Source: Pictodentalium vernedei
Taxonomy: Eukaryota; Mollusca; Scaphopoda; Dentaliida; Dentaliidae
Direction of reading: 5' to 3'
Assembly (NCBI GenBank): GCA_031216915.1
Contig: CM062295.1
Coordinates: 183,100,927 to 183,164,926 of the forward strand
DNA: 64,000 nt
Shown here: in pieces, positions 11,004-20,836 of the stretch
Layout: the number at the start of each line of letters is the position of its first letter
Position numbering within the stretch: the first letter of the stretch is position 1
The notes under the pieces: generated by a model
What the model was told of the DNA's origin: nothing
What the model saw: only the letters and a program-made list of their open reading frames with translations
Database searches by the model: none
Translations under genes and position numbers: made by a program

Positions 11004-11975
11004 TGTTATATAGCCCCCATATTATATTGAGATTGATATTTCCTTAGTTGATAATTCTACAAGAATGATATATGTTTTTCTGCATTTTCTGACTGGTCTG
11101 ACTCATTTGCACTGAGTGACCTTTGTTTACATCTTTGTTACACTGATCTACTGTACAATGTACATATAGCTGTTGATTGTTTAAGTAGGTCAAGGACCTT
11201 GTTTACTTGAATTATGATAGAATCACCTAGAAACTGTTAGAACTTTGTAGACATTTCACCTTCTAGGACATTCTATCTGGTTACTATATAAAGGTTTGTC
11301 AACAGAATTCAGAAACTCATTTTTAGAAAACCATTTCAGAAAGACTCACTTCAGTTGTTTCCATTGGAGATTATTGTTTCAGAACAGTGCATTTATTATA
11401 GAAGCAGTGCTTCTTTGTGAATTTGGAAGATTGATTCCAAAATTGAATTTTGAAGAGAATCTATTCGTCTTGGAAAAGAGAATTTATACTTTCTGTGAAA
11501 CAGAATAATATTATTTTGAGAAAAGCCAGGATTCTACTGGATTATTTGGAAATTACCTGTGGTGCCAATACTTCTTGGATTTTTACTCCATTTGAATTTT
11601 GAGGAGCATTTTATTGAAGACTGCTGAAATTTCTAAGTGAAAAAAATTTTATTACACATCTACGGGATACTGTTTCTGAAGACACATTCTTGGATTTAAT
11701 ACTACCAGCTGGTAACTTTCTTCACAAGATTATTCACCACTGGATTACTGGATTCTGTCAAACTGTACTTTGGACTAATTCAATAATTGATAAGTACCAC
11801 TGTTTTTTTTTTATTTTCTGTAAACCAATTAGTGTAAAAGATCTTTGTATCATTTTTTTTTTTTTATATTAATTTTTTTTAATTAAATTTCAGAATAATT
11901 AAATTCATAGTTATTGTTGCTGATTCACAGATTTCTTTCTGTTACCAATATCATTAATATTTCCACACCGTAACA
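11004..11975 (+). repeat. 5' LTR of Gmr1-like element
   Basis: Starts TGTTATATAG and ends near CACACCGTAACA. It matches 15956-16914 with scattered substitutions and small indels. Downstream I see no clear tRNA primer-binding site. Confidence 0.9.
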
Positions 11976-12217
11976 GAAATTAATCCACAGCTACCTAATA
12001 TTTCTTTTGTTCTCTGTCATGAAAACAAGCCCTATAAAATCACACCAAGTACGGTTTTGATGAGAACAGCTCAGTAAAACAGTACCAATATCTGGATATT
12101 GGGAAGGTTTTGAAACAGTCCCAATAACTAGATATTTGTACGATTGTCACGGTACTGTAATCATAACCATTCAAAAGTAAAGATGCTGTAAAGGGGGTGT
12201 AAAAAACTTTCTAACAC

Positions 12218-12820
12218 ATGAATTATCGACAAGCTTTTCTCGACAGAGCTACTGAATTGAGTGTGCATCGTGTCCAAATTATAATGTACTTTTTAGTTCT
12301 AGTATCAGGTATTGAGTCAAACTCTTCGAAGGTCCCACTTCATAAAATGAATTTGAGAAGTAGTTTAGTAAATGGGACTGTGACAGTAGGAATCAGACCT
12401 ACTCTACCTGTAAAAGGTATTTCTTTATTATTGGGAAATGACTTAGCTGGTGACAAAGTCAGTGTAGAACCTCAAGAGGTGTATAAGCCGAGCACAGATG
12501 AAAGTATCATTAATTTGAAGGAATGTTTTCCTTTTGCCTTTCCAGCATGTGCTGTGACTCGGTCCATGGCAAAGAAAGCTGAGGTTGATAACAACCTCAA
12601 TTGTGTTGATATGAACAACAGAGCTGAGGATAAGAACAGTCACAGAATTACAGATTCTGAAGACACTCATTTGTCTCAGACATTTTTGAGTCAATGTGAT
12701 GACTCCTCCAAAAATTGTAAAGAGGCCACTACACCTGAGTGTGATAGGGGAACCTCTTTGACTATCATTTCCCGGACTTCTTTAATTCAGAAACAGGAAA
12801 GCGATCCCGACCTTGCCTAG
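12218..12820 (+). pseudogene. Retroelement protease C-terminal remnant and linker
   Basis: 'VTVGIRPTLPVKGISLLLGN' followed by 'DLAGDKV' (residues about 50-78) is the block that follows the retropepsin flap in Ty3/gypsy elements of this group. The rest is a Ser/Asp-rich linker with 'CAVTRSMAKKA', typical of the protease-integrase junction. The active-site DTG and all of gag are missing, so an internal deletion must have removed them. The frame ends at a stop at 12820, shortly before the integrase frame. Confidence 0.75.
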
Positions 12821-12869
12821 CCATGTGAAAGGGCTCTAACAGGCAGAAGCCCAAAACTCCCATGTCTGT

Positions 12870-14023
12870 TATTTAAAAAAATCTGATGTACTCATGAGGA
12901 AATGGCGAACACCAGAAGTATCCTCCAATAGTGATTGGGAGGTTATTTATCAAATAGTTGTCCCCACTAAATACCGGAATGAAATAATAAGCCTGGCTCA
13001 TGAAAATCCAATGGCTGAACATTTGGGAGTTAGGAAAACCTACTCTCATATTCAACAGTGTTTTTACTGGCCCAAGCTTCAACAGGATGTTGTCGAATTT
13101 TGTAAAACTTGCCACACCTGTCAAATTGTAAGAAAACCCAACCAGAAGATTCCTCCTGCTCCCCTTCAACCAATCCCTGCTTTTGAGGAGCCATTTAGTA
13201 GAATTATTATTGATTGTGTTGGCCCATTGCCTAGAACATGATCTGGAAATGAATATCTGCTCACCATCATGTGTGCTTCTACATGATTTCCTGAGGCTAT
13301 TCCTCTAAGAAATATTAAAACTAAGACTATAGTTAAGGCCTTTTGATAAAATTGTTCACGACTTTCGGTCTTCCCAGGTCAGTGCAATCAGGCCAGGGCT
13401 CAAATTTTATGTCAAACATTTTTCAGCAGGTGATGTATGAGCTCAAAATTAAGCAGAACACATCAAGTGCCTACCACCCTGAAAGTCAAGGTGCTCTTCA
13501 ATGCTTTCATCAAACACTGAAGACCATGATAAAGGCCTACGGGGAGGATAATGAGAAGGATTGGGATGAAGGAGTACATCTCCTATTATTTGCAGTCTGT
13601 GAGACTGTACAGGAATCTCTGGGGTTCAGCCCTTTTGAATTCGTGTTTGGACACTCAGTGAGGGGTCCACTCACTGCTTTGAAGGAGAAATGGCTCGAGG
13701 AAGAGCCACCTGAAATTTCTCTTCTGAACTATGTGTCCACTTTTAAGGAAAAATTGCACCAGGCCAGAGAAATGGCAAATAAACATTTACAGAAAGCCCA
13801 GAGTCATATGAAGACTTGGTATGATAATAAGGCAAAATTTCGCTCCTTTAAACCTGGGGACAAGGTGCTAGTATTATTCCCTGTAAAGGGCAATGCTTTA
13901 TATGCAAGATATTCAGATTCTTATATTGTTAAGCACAAGACCCGTGATACTGATTATGTTGTTGAGACTCCTGATAGACTCAAAAATACTCAGCTGTGCC
14001 ATATAAATATGTTGAAAACATAA
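12870..14023 (+). pseudogene. Integrase (Ty3/gypsy type), inactivated
   Basis: The zinc-binding H2C2 domain is clear ('HLGVRKTYSHIQQCFYWPKL', then 'CKTCHTCQ'), followed by the RNase-H-fold core ('RIIIDCVGPLP', 'SAYHPESQGALQCFH') and a C-terminal domain ('FKPGDKVLVLFP'). Two in-frame TGA codons at 13239-13241 and 13284-13286 and a frame break near 13345 interrupt it. In the second catalytic block ('QSGQGSNFMS') Gly stands where the family has Asp, and in the third ('GALQCFH') Gln stands where Glu is expected. The enzyme would therefore be dead even without the stops. Its place before RT is the key structural feature of the element. Confidence 0.9.
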
Positions 14024-15780
14024 ATGTATTATGAGAGAGAACCAAGCTCTCTACCACTCTCAACAGTCACCCACATGGATGGGGTGGAAATTCCTGTGGA
14101 GGATATTGATGAATGCAGTGAAAATGTACCTCTGAAGTTAAAGAACTTGGATGTCGTGAGAGATCTACAAAATAAAATAGATTATTTACTGCTTGACCAA
14201 AGAAAAGATTTAGTTGATTTAATTTTCAAGTATCAACACTTATTTCCTGATGTGCCTAGTAGGACATCTGTTATTTTTCATGATGTTGATGTAGGAAAGG
14301 CAAATCCCAGCAAACAGCATCCATATAGATTGAACCCTTTCAAAGCTGAGATCATGCGAAAGGAAATACAGTATATGCTGGACAATGATATCATTGAACC
14401 TAGCCATACCAACTGGAGTTCGCCCTGTATACTCGTCCCAAAACCTGATGGGAGTTACCGATTTTGTACGGATTACCGAAAAGTGAACAGCCTCACCAAA
14501 ACAGACAATTATCCAATTCCAAGATGATGACTGCATTGACAAACTTGGCCATGCTAAATTTGTGACAAAATTTGACTTGTTAAAGGGTTATTAGCAAGTC
14601 CCTTTAACAGAAAGAGCAAAAGAAATATCTGCTTTTGTTACCCCAATTGGGTTATATCAATATAAAGTTACCCCTTTTGGCATGAAAAATTCTCCGACAA
14701 CGTTCCAGAGCATGGTTAACCACCTAATTGCAGACCTAGATCACGGTGAAGCTTATATTGATGATGTTATTATACACACAGATACAAATTGGGCTGATCA
14801 TCTGAAGCATATTCAAGAATTTTTTGACACAGTAACCCAAGCCAACCTAACTATTAACTTGGTAAAATCAGAATTTGGCAAAGCAACTGTAAATTATTTA
14901 GGTCATGTTGTGGGTCAGGGGCAGGTGAGGCCGATTGCAGCAAAGGTTGATGCCATTGTAAATTTTCCAGTACCATGCTCTAAAAAAGAGCTCATGAGAT
15001 TCTTAGGCATGGCTGGATATTATAGAAAATTTTGTTTAAATTTCTCAGATGTTGTCTCCCCTTTGACTACTTTACTAAGCAAAAGGGTTGAATTTGTTTG
15101 GACTGAGGAGTGCCAGAAATCCTTTAACAGAATAAAGATTTTATTAAACAATTCCCCTATCCTGGCCACTCCAAATTATGAAAGGCCCTTCAAATTATTT
15201 ATAGATGCAAGTGACCAGGGCTCGTCTTGAGTAAAATGGTCGGGGCCTAAAAAAAAGTGCCCCACATATTGAGGTCGGGGCCTTTTCGGGGCTGATTTTC
15301 CATTTTGTCCATTATTGTTAGTGCTTTTTTGTGGAAAATGTCGGGGCTTGAAAAAAAGCCCCCAGCAAGTGCTCCTCGGGGCTGATTTCGGGGCCTGGGC
15401 TGATCAGCCCCGACTCAAGGCAAGCCCCGAGTGACAATGGAGCAGGTGGGTATATTGCCCAGGAAGATTCCCAAGGTATTGATCACCCAGTATGTTATTT
15501 CTCCAGAAAATTTCTCAAACATCCAAAGAATTATTCTACAGTAGAAAAAGAAACTTTGGCTCTAATTTTGGCTTTAACCCATTTTGATGTGTATCTAGGA
15601 ACCACTCAATGCCCAATTACAGTTTACACAAATCATAACCCCTTAACTTTTATCAATAAAATGAAAAACAAGAATCAAAGATTATTGCGGTGGAGTTTAG
15701 CCCTTCAATAATATAATTTAGAGATTGGGCATATTTCGGGAAGAGATAATGTTGTAGGCTTGTAGCAGATGCTCTTTCCA
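14024..15780 (+). pseudogene. Reverse transcriptase-RNase H (Ty3/gypsy type), broken
   Basis: An N-terminal spacer leads to RT motifs 'WSSPCILVPKPDGSYRFCTD', 'TPFGMKNSPTTFQSM' and the catalytic 'AYIDDVIIHTD', then the thumb ('LGHVVGQGQVRPI', 'FLGMAGYYRKF'). RNase H begins 'PFKLFIDASD', is cut by a 214-bp insertion (15216-15429), and resumes with 'GAGGYIAQEDSQG', 'VEKETLALILALTHFDVYLG' and 'GHISGRDNVV' to about 15780. A shift at 14526 and a TAG near 14593 break RT, and a TAA and a shift break the RNase H end. It copies element RNA into DNA in intact relatives. Confidence 0.9.
15216..15429. mobile_element. 214-bp MITE inserted in RNase H, 6-bp TSD
   Basis: The ends are CAGGGCTCGTCTTGAGT and, from the right, CGGGGCTTGCCTTGAGT. 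AGTGAC is repeated at 15210-15215 and 15430-15435. Removal restores a continuous RNase H frame. The interior repeats TCGGGGC and GGGGCTGAT motifs in both orientations. Confidence 0.9.
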
Positions 15781-15944
15781 GAATAACCTAATTTAAAATG
15801 ATCTGATCGGTCCCCATTCACTTTAAGTGCATATATATGTTTATTAAAAAAAAATTGTGAAGATTATCGTGTGTGTATTGTAAACCCATCAGAGCCTGCT
15901 AAACTTGTATAAAAAGTTTTCAGTTCCTTCAAACTTTTTCTTTT

Positions 15945-15955
15945 AAGGCGGGGTG
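15945..15955 (+). other. Polypurine tract
   Basis: AAGGCGGGGTG directly precedes the 3' LTR start and is the probable plus-strand primer site. Confidence 0.75.
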
Positions 15956-16914
15956 TGTTATATAGCCCCCATATTATATTGAGATTTATATTTCCTTAGT
16001 TGATAATTCTACAAGATTGATATACTTATTTCTGCATTTTCTGACTGGTTTGACTCATTTGCACTGAGTGATATTTGTTCACATCTTTGTTACACTATTG
16101 TAGATATAGCTGTTGATTGTTTAAGTAGGTCAAGGACCTTGTTTACTTGAATTATGACAGAATCACCTAGAAACTGATAGAACTTTGAAGACATTTCATC
16201 ATCTTGGACATTCTATCTGGTTACTATATAAAGGTTTGTAAACAGAATTCAGAAACTCATTTTTAGAACGCCATTTCAGAAAGACTCACTTCAGTTGTTT
16301 CCATTGGAGATTATTATTGTTTCAGAACAGTGCATTTATTATAGAAGCAGTGCTTCTTTGTGAATTTGGAAGATTGATTGCAAAAGAGAATTTTGAAGAG
16401 AATCTCTTCGTCTTGGAAAAGAGAGTTTATACTTTCTGTGAAACAGAATAATATTATTTTGTGAAAAGCCAGGATTCTACTGGATTATTTGGAAATTACC
16501 AGTGGTGCCAATACTTCTTGGATTTTTACTCCATTTGAATTTTGTGGAGCATTTTATTATAATTTACTGAAGACTGCTAAAATTTCTAAGTGAAAAATTT
16601 TTTATTACAAATCTACGGGATACTGTTTCTGAAGACACATTCTTGGATTTAATACTAACAGCTGGTAACTTTTTTCACAAGATTCTTCACCACTGGATTC
16701 TGCCAAACTGTACTTTGGACTGATTCAATAATTGATAAGTACCACTGTTTTTTTTTATTTTCTGTAAACCAATTAGTGTAAAAGATCTTTGTATCTTTTT
16801 TTTTTTATATTCATTTTTTTTAATTAAATTTCAGAATAATTAAATTCATAGTTATTGTTGCTGATTCTCAGATTTTTTTCTGTTACCAATATCATTAATA
16901 TTTCCACACCCGCA
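15956..16914 (+). repeat. 3' LTR of Gmr1-like element
   Basis: Starts TGTTATATAGCCCCC and ends near CACACCCGCA. It matches the 5' LTR, with differences that include a short deletion near 16095 and several small indels. Confidence 0.9.
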
Positions 16915-16998
16915 CTAGACTTCCAGGAACCAGTGGTGCCTGGTGTCAACTCTATGAGTTGAATTTACATGCATTTTTCATGTTCTATACCTCCCAAC

Positions 16999-17901
16999 GG
17001 GTCGTTCTAAATACAGCAAGTCCCTAAGTCCCATAATGTACTAATTACAGCAAGTCCCTTTAAAACACATCATTTATCATGTAAAGCACTCACAAAATTT
17101 AACCCCAGACATGAATTTGCAAAGGACTGTCAAATTTTCATCGATAAATTCGAAACTTTTTTTTTGACTGTTTATAAACAACACCTTGGAAATTCGGGTT
17201 GGCAGTTTCGTTGTTTATAATTATTTATTACATTATTTACTGAAATTGTAATTTTCAAAGCATGCTTCTTAATGATGATTTTCGTAAATTATTTTCTAGA
17301 TTTAATTCACAAAATATGAAGAAATTAAGCAAGCTTGCTATTCGGTGTTTGCGTTTGTTTGACCCGTTACGACTCGTGTCGACTAGTTTTGCTTAAACTA
17401 TTTATTTCTCTGCACTTTTAGCAGCCAGGGTCGGAAGAGAGAGATTTAATTGTGGATAAGAGCCGGACAGAACTTAAGCACTAGCTTGTTTTGAACAAGT
17501 AAAATATTAGAGTGCTCAAGCCGGTGGACATTCTTTAAACATGATAAAATAAACAAACAAAAAAAAAAGGAAATAAAAAAAAATTAAAAATAAAACAAGT
17601 ATCAAAAAAACATTTTCAGATAGCATTTCAAAAGCATCTCTTTTAAAAGTTGTACTTTTACTTTACACACACGACTCGGAGATCGCCGGAACTGCTGTTC
17701 AAAACAACAAAAGATTGTCAAGCATTTACTGCTTTTAAATTTGAAAAAAAAACAAATAAAAACAAAATAAATAGTAAACATGCAGTTCTATGATAAAGTC
17801 TCTAATTTTTTATTTTTGAAGCTATTAGATGTGTGTTTTGAGGGACTTGCTGTATTTTGTATCCGAGGGGACATAGGGACTTGCTGTATTTAGTACAACC
17901 G
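16999..17901. mobile_element. 903-bp element with 9-bp TSD and doubled end motifs
   Basis: The ends read GGGTCGTTCTAAATACAG and, from the right, CGGTTGTACTAAATACAG. The direct repeat CCTCCCAAC flanks it (16990-16998, 17902-17910). ACAGCAAGTCCCT occurs twice near each end (about 17012 and 17054, and complementary copies near 17848 and 17885), as expected of subterminal transposase-binding sites. The interior is AT-rich and non-coding. The 9-bp duplication again suggests a MULE-like mechanism. Confidence 0.8.
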
Positions 17902-18108
17902 CCTCCCAACCTTTATTTTGATGTATAATTTGTGGATATTTAATTCAAATTTATGAAATATCAGAGGTGGGAATTTCAAAGTAAACAAATTTCTTTTACT
18001 GTATAGCACCTTAGTCAAGTTCTTCTGAGAGACCTGAATATTGCCTTAGCTTGGGAGGGGTCCTTGCATGTAACTGAACATTTGAGCTACAAATCTTTTG
18101 ATTCATAC

Positions 18109-18319
18109 TTGTTCCTTCAGGGCGATTCCCAGCAGCCCGGACCCAGATCAGCTGCCTCGACTCCAATCGAACACGCGTGTTCCTCCTCTCTGGCTTTTTC
18201 TTGCTGAAAAAAATGTTGACAACTAGTCCCCGTTCTAGAACCCTTTGAATCTGAACGAAATCGTCAACTGGCATCCCGGCTCCGTTGTACATGGCCATCA
18301 CGGGATTTGAAGAAGCCAT
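18109..18319 (-). CDS. PLCG: Phospholipase C gamma, first coding exon
   Basis: From the ATG at 18319-18317 the exon encodes about 70 residues. 'VDDFVQIQRVLERGLVVNIF' and the following 'FSKKKPERRNTRVRLESRQLIW' match the N-terminal start of the PLC-gamma PH domain, whose family pattern is an SKK...PER...V.LE.RQ..W series. The match ends at 'RPEGT', where the minus strand reads ACAA|GTATGA. A donor there (last exon base 18109, phase 1) would allow the next exon to continue the PH domain, and in-frame reading past it loses similarity. PLC-gamma hydrolyses PIP2 to IP3 and diacylglycerol downstream of tyrosine-kinase receptors, at the inner face of the plasma membrane. Further exons should lie at lower coordinates. 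I found none in the 18 kb available, so intron 1 is large and filled with transposons. The start was chosen as the first Met of the frame. Confidence 0.8.
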
Positions 18320-19193
18320 ATTTCTCAGCTGTGTGTGATCCTTGCTACAAATCGGGAAGTTTAAAATTGTAGTGGCTTGATCTAAAGATCAAAATGATTA
18401 TCATTTGCGTATCATTCTCAAGGCATCGTTCTGAACAATCAGTTCTACTGAACAAAGTTTCTTTTACGCATTTCACATGAGTTCAGCAGTTTTAACTTTA
18501 CAACTTTCTCACTCAACACAGCACTTGACAGAAATTTCTTCCGGGGTCAAGAAACATTTCACCCCAGGATACCGGTGGTATTAAAATGAGACCACAAGTA
18601 GAAAATGAGACCGCAAGAGACCGCAGGCAAGGACAATGAACGTCGTTCATTGTCCTTGCCGCAGGCAAAGTATAGGGGATAGAGCCCCAAATAAACGCTA
18701 TCTGATCATATACGATATACACAATATATATTCGAAGTTTAGTATCGATAGTTTACCGTTAACCCATAAGATTCCACTTTTAATGTATACCGCGCCATCT
18801 GACTTGCGGTCTCACTTTTCTGCGGTGTCCGGTGATACGAACCACAGTAAATTCGTCCCAAGTGCATTCGACCTAAACAAGAAATTATAGCAAAGGTATG
18901 CAAAACAAAAAGACGATGAAAAAAATCCAGAGCTGCGAGTAACTTCCTGATGATATTTTTTTATATTTTGAAATTTTAATCTCAAATGGAAAGGATAATC
19001 TTCCAGGTCATGTTTACAGAGTGCTAGTTGAAGGTTCAGGGTGGCAGTTCCCTGAATGCAGAGATTGCCTCCGATCCAAGGTTATGCCATTAAAACTGTT
19101 TTTCTCGGAATTCCTGCTGTAAAATTTAGCCTTATAGATGAGAGTGAGACCATACCAAATGAGTAATGTTATAGTAGCTATTAGTAAATGAAG
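18320..19193. other. Upstream of PLCG: probable 5' UTR/promoter and a hairpin
   Basis: This is the 5' side of the PLCG exon on the minus strand. No clear TATA box was identified. A perfect 17-bp inverted repeat with a 1-nt spacer lies at 18626-18660 (GGCAAGGACAATGAACG / CGTTCATTGTCCTTGCC), inside a block where GAGACCGCAAG recurs in both orientations (about 18605 and 18805). That block may be a small foldback element. Confidence 0.45.
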
Positions 19194-19198
19194 CCTAA

Positions 19199-20831
19199 TG
19201 TCAGGGACACCTGAGGCCCCGTAAGGCCTGGGCTGCCGTGGGGTTATTTAGTCCCGCTGATGAAGTTGCGGGAAAATTAGACCAACGTGGCGGGTCGGAA
19301 TCCAAGTGTCGCGAACTCGGCGCAGGGAGCTGAGTTAGACCGACGCCGTGATTCCTTCTCTGCCAAATTGGCCTGAAATAGGTTCGATTTCCGTTAGGTG
19401 TGATTCCTAAACACTTCAGGCTGCGTAATGGAAAGAATGATTTAAAGTAACAACGATTCTTTTATTTACACATAAAAATAAAGCCGTTTCAATATTTCAA
19501 CAATCAACAATTCGATTCTTTTCACAGAAATTTGGTTGCTAGGGTTAAATAATTCTCAACACTCATATAGTCATTCTATAGCCCTGTACTGGCACTATAG
19601 TCTACACACTGGAAATGTTACTACCGTGAGCTCGCCATAAGAGCTTCACAAATCTGAAATGTTATTACTGTGAGCTCGCCATAAGAGCTTCACCCGCTTA
19701 GGCTCAAATGTCAACGTCTGCACGTAACTGTACCTCTGGCTGTCGGGGGGTTCCGACCAGCAATGTTCGTCATCTATAAAGCCACCGTACTTCTGATTTG
19801 GGTCAGATATTGTCTACTCATACCTTATGTGCCTTTTGAAAGTCCCCCGTGAAAGTCCTATTGAAATATTCACTGTTCCTGGTTGAATTCACGATTCACA
19901 AATGCCCCTTTTTGTGCTAGGGCGAAATTGTCACTCACACCGATCTCCAGTCGGTATTACGATGCTTCGACAGCAAAACAAACTACTCAGAACGCAATCA
20001 GTCTGACGCTTCAAAGGGTTAATACGCACAATACAATTAACCTACACTTCTGACTATTGCAGGCTGATTCCTGCTACTCGACAATCTAAACTTTAACGTT
20101 CCACCTGGGTTTTCCTTCTCAACGAATTTGGCACTCTAGCCGCCTATCAACCTTAAGCTAAATCAATCGTGGAATGCCCTGTCTGGCGATTCCAGCCATT
20201 TCAGGGTCCTGTGATCGAAGGTACCCCTATGCCAGGAAACAGAGTCCGCCTCCCCTGGACTTCACCAACGTGTGTGTGACCCCAAGTGTGTGTCTAATGC
20301 TTTTGCTCTTCAAGGTATATATACTTTTTACCCTAAAGTGTCAGGTGGATAGACGCTCATCTGTCCATCTGTCAAAACGGTGGGAGATGACGTATATCGA
20401 GGCAGAATCAATACGAATCATTTCGCGCGTGACTTAACGGTGATTTCACTTGTCGAGAAAACCGATTCGTTCCTGCCATCTCATTGCAAAACTAATGATC
20501 AGGTGACGACATAGCAGACATTTCTATCGTTTAGAATCTCGTTTCTCAATTGGCCTTGACGATATCCTGCCACCAACCGATTACGTCTCGTAAGACTCGC
20601 GACTACTGTATAACTTAAATGAGATTAGACCTTATCTAACATACCGTTTCTCCCCTGGGTCCCTGCGCTGAAGCTGGATATACACCACGTGTGTTTTTTC
20701 CATGTCCAGCTTCACAGAGAAGTGAAATTCACGTAGGGTTTTTCGCCTTGATGCGGAATATCTTTTGAACTTACAATATCTTTATATATGAGGCCCCTTG
20801 CCCCTATATTTAGGCTGGCTTTGCCCTGACA
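19199..20831. mobile_element. Solo LTR, 1.63 kb, 5-bp TSD
   Basis: The sequence starts TGTCAGGG and ends CCCTGACA, with CCTAA on each side (19194-19198, 20832-20836). TG...CA ends and a 5-bp duplication fit an LTR left by recombination between two LTRs. There is no pol sequence inside. A local duplication of GTGAGCTCGCCATAAGAGCT occurs near 19627 and 19670, and a TATATATAC box lies near 20318. A DNA transposon with a TGTCAGGG terminal repeat is the alternative. Confidence 0.65.
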
Positions 20832-20836
20832 CCTAA

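Larger units (their letters stand above)
11004..16914 (+). mobile_element. Gmr1-like Ty3/gypsy LTR retrotransposon, decayed
   Basis: Two LTRs of about 970 and 960 bp start TGTTATATAGCCCCCATATT. CTAG flanks both ends (11000-11003, 16915-16918). The internal coding order is protease remnant, integrase, reverse transcriptase, RNase H, so integrase comes before RT. That order is Ty1/copia-like but the proteins are Ty3/gypsy-like, which defines the Gmr1 group. Gag and most of protease are deleted: only about 240 bp separates the 5' LTR from the protease tail. LTR differences, stops and shifts show an old copy. Confidence 0.9.
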
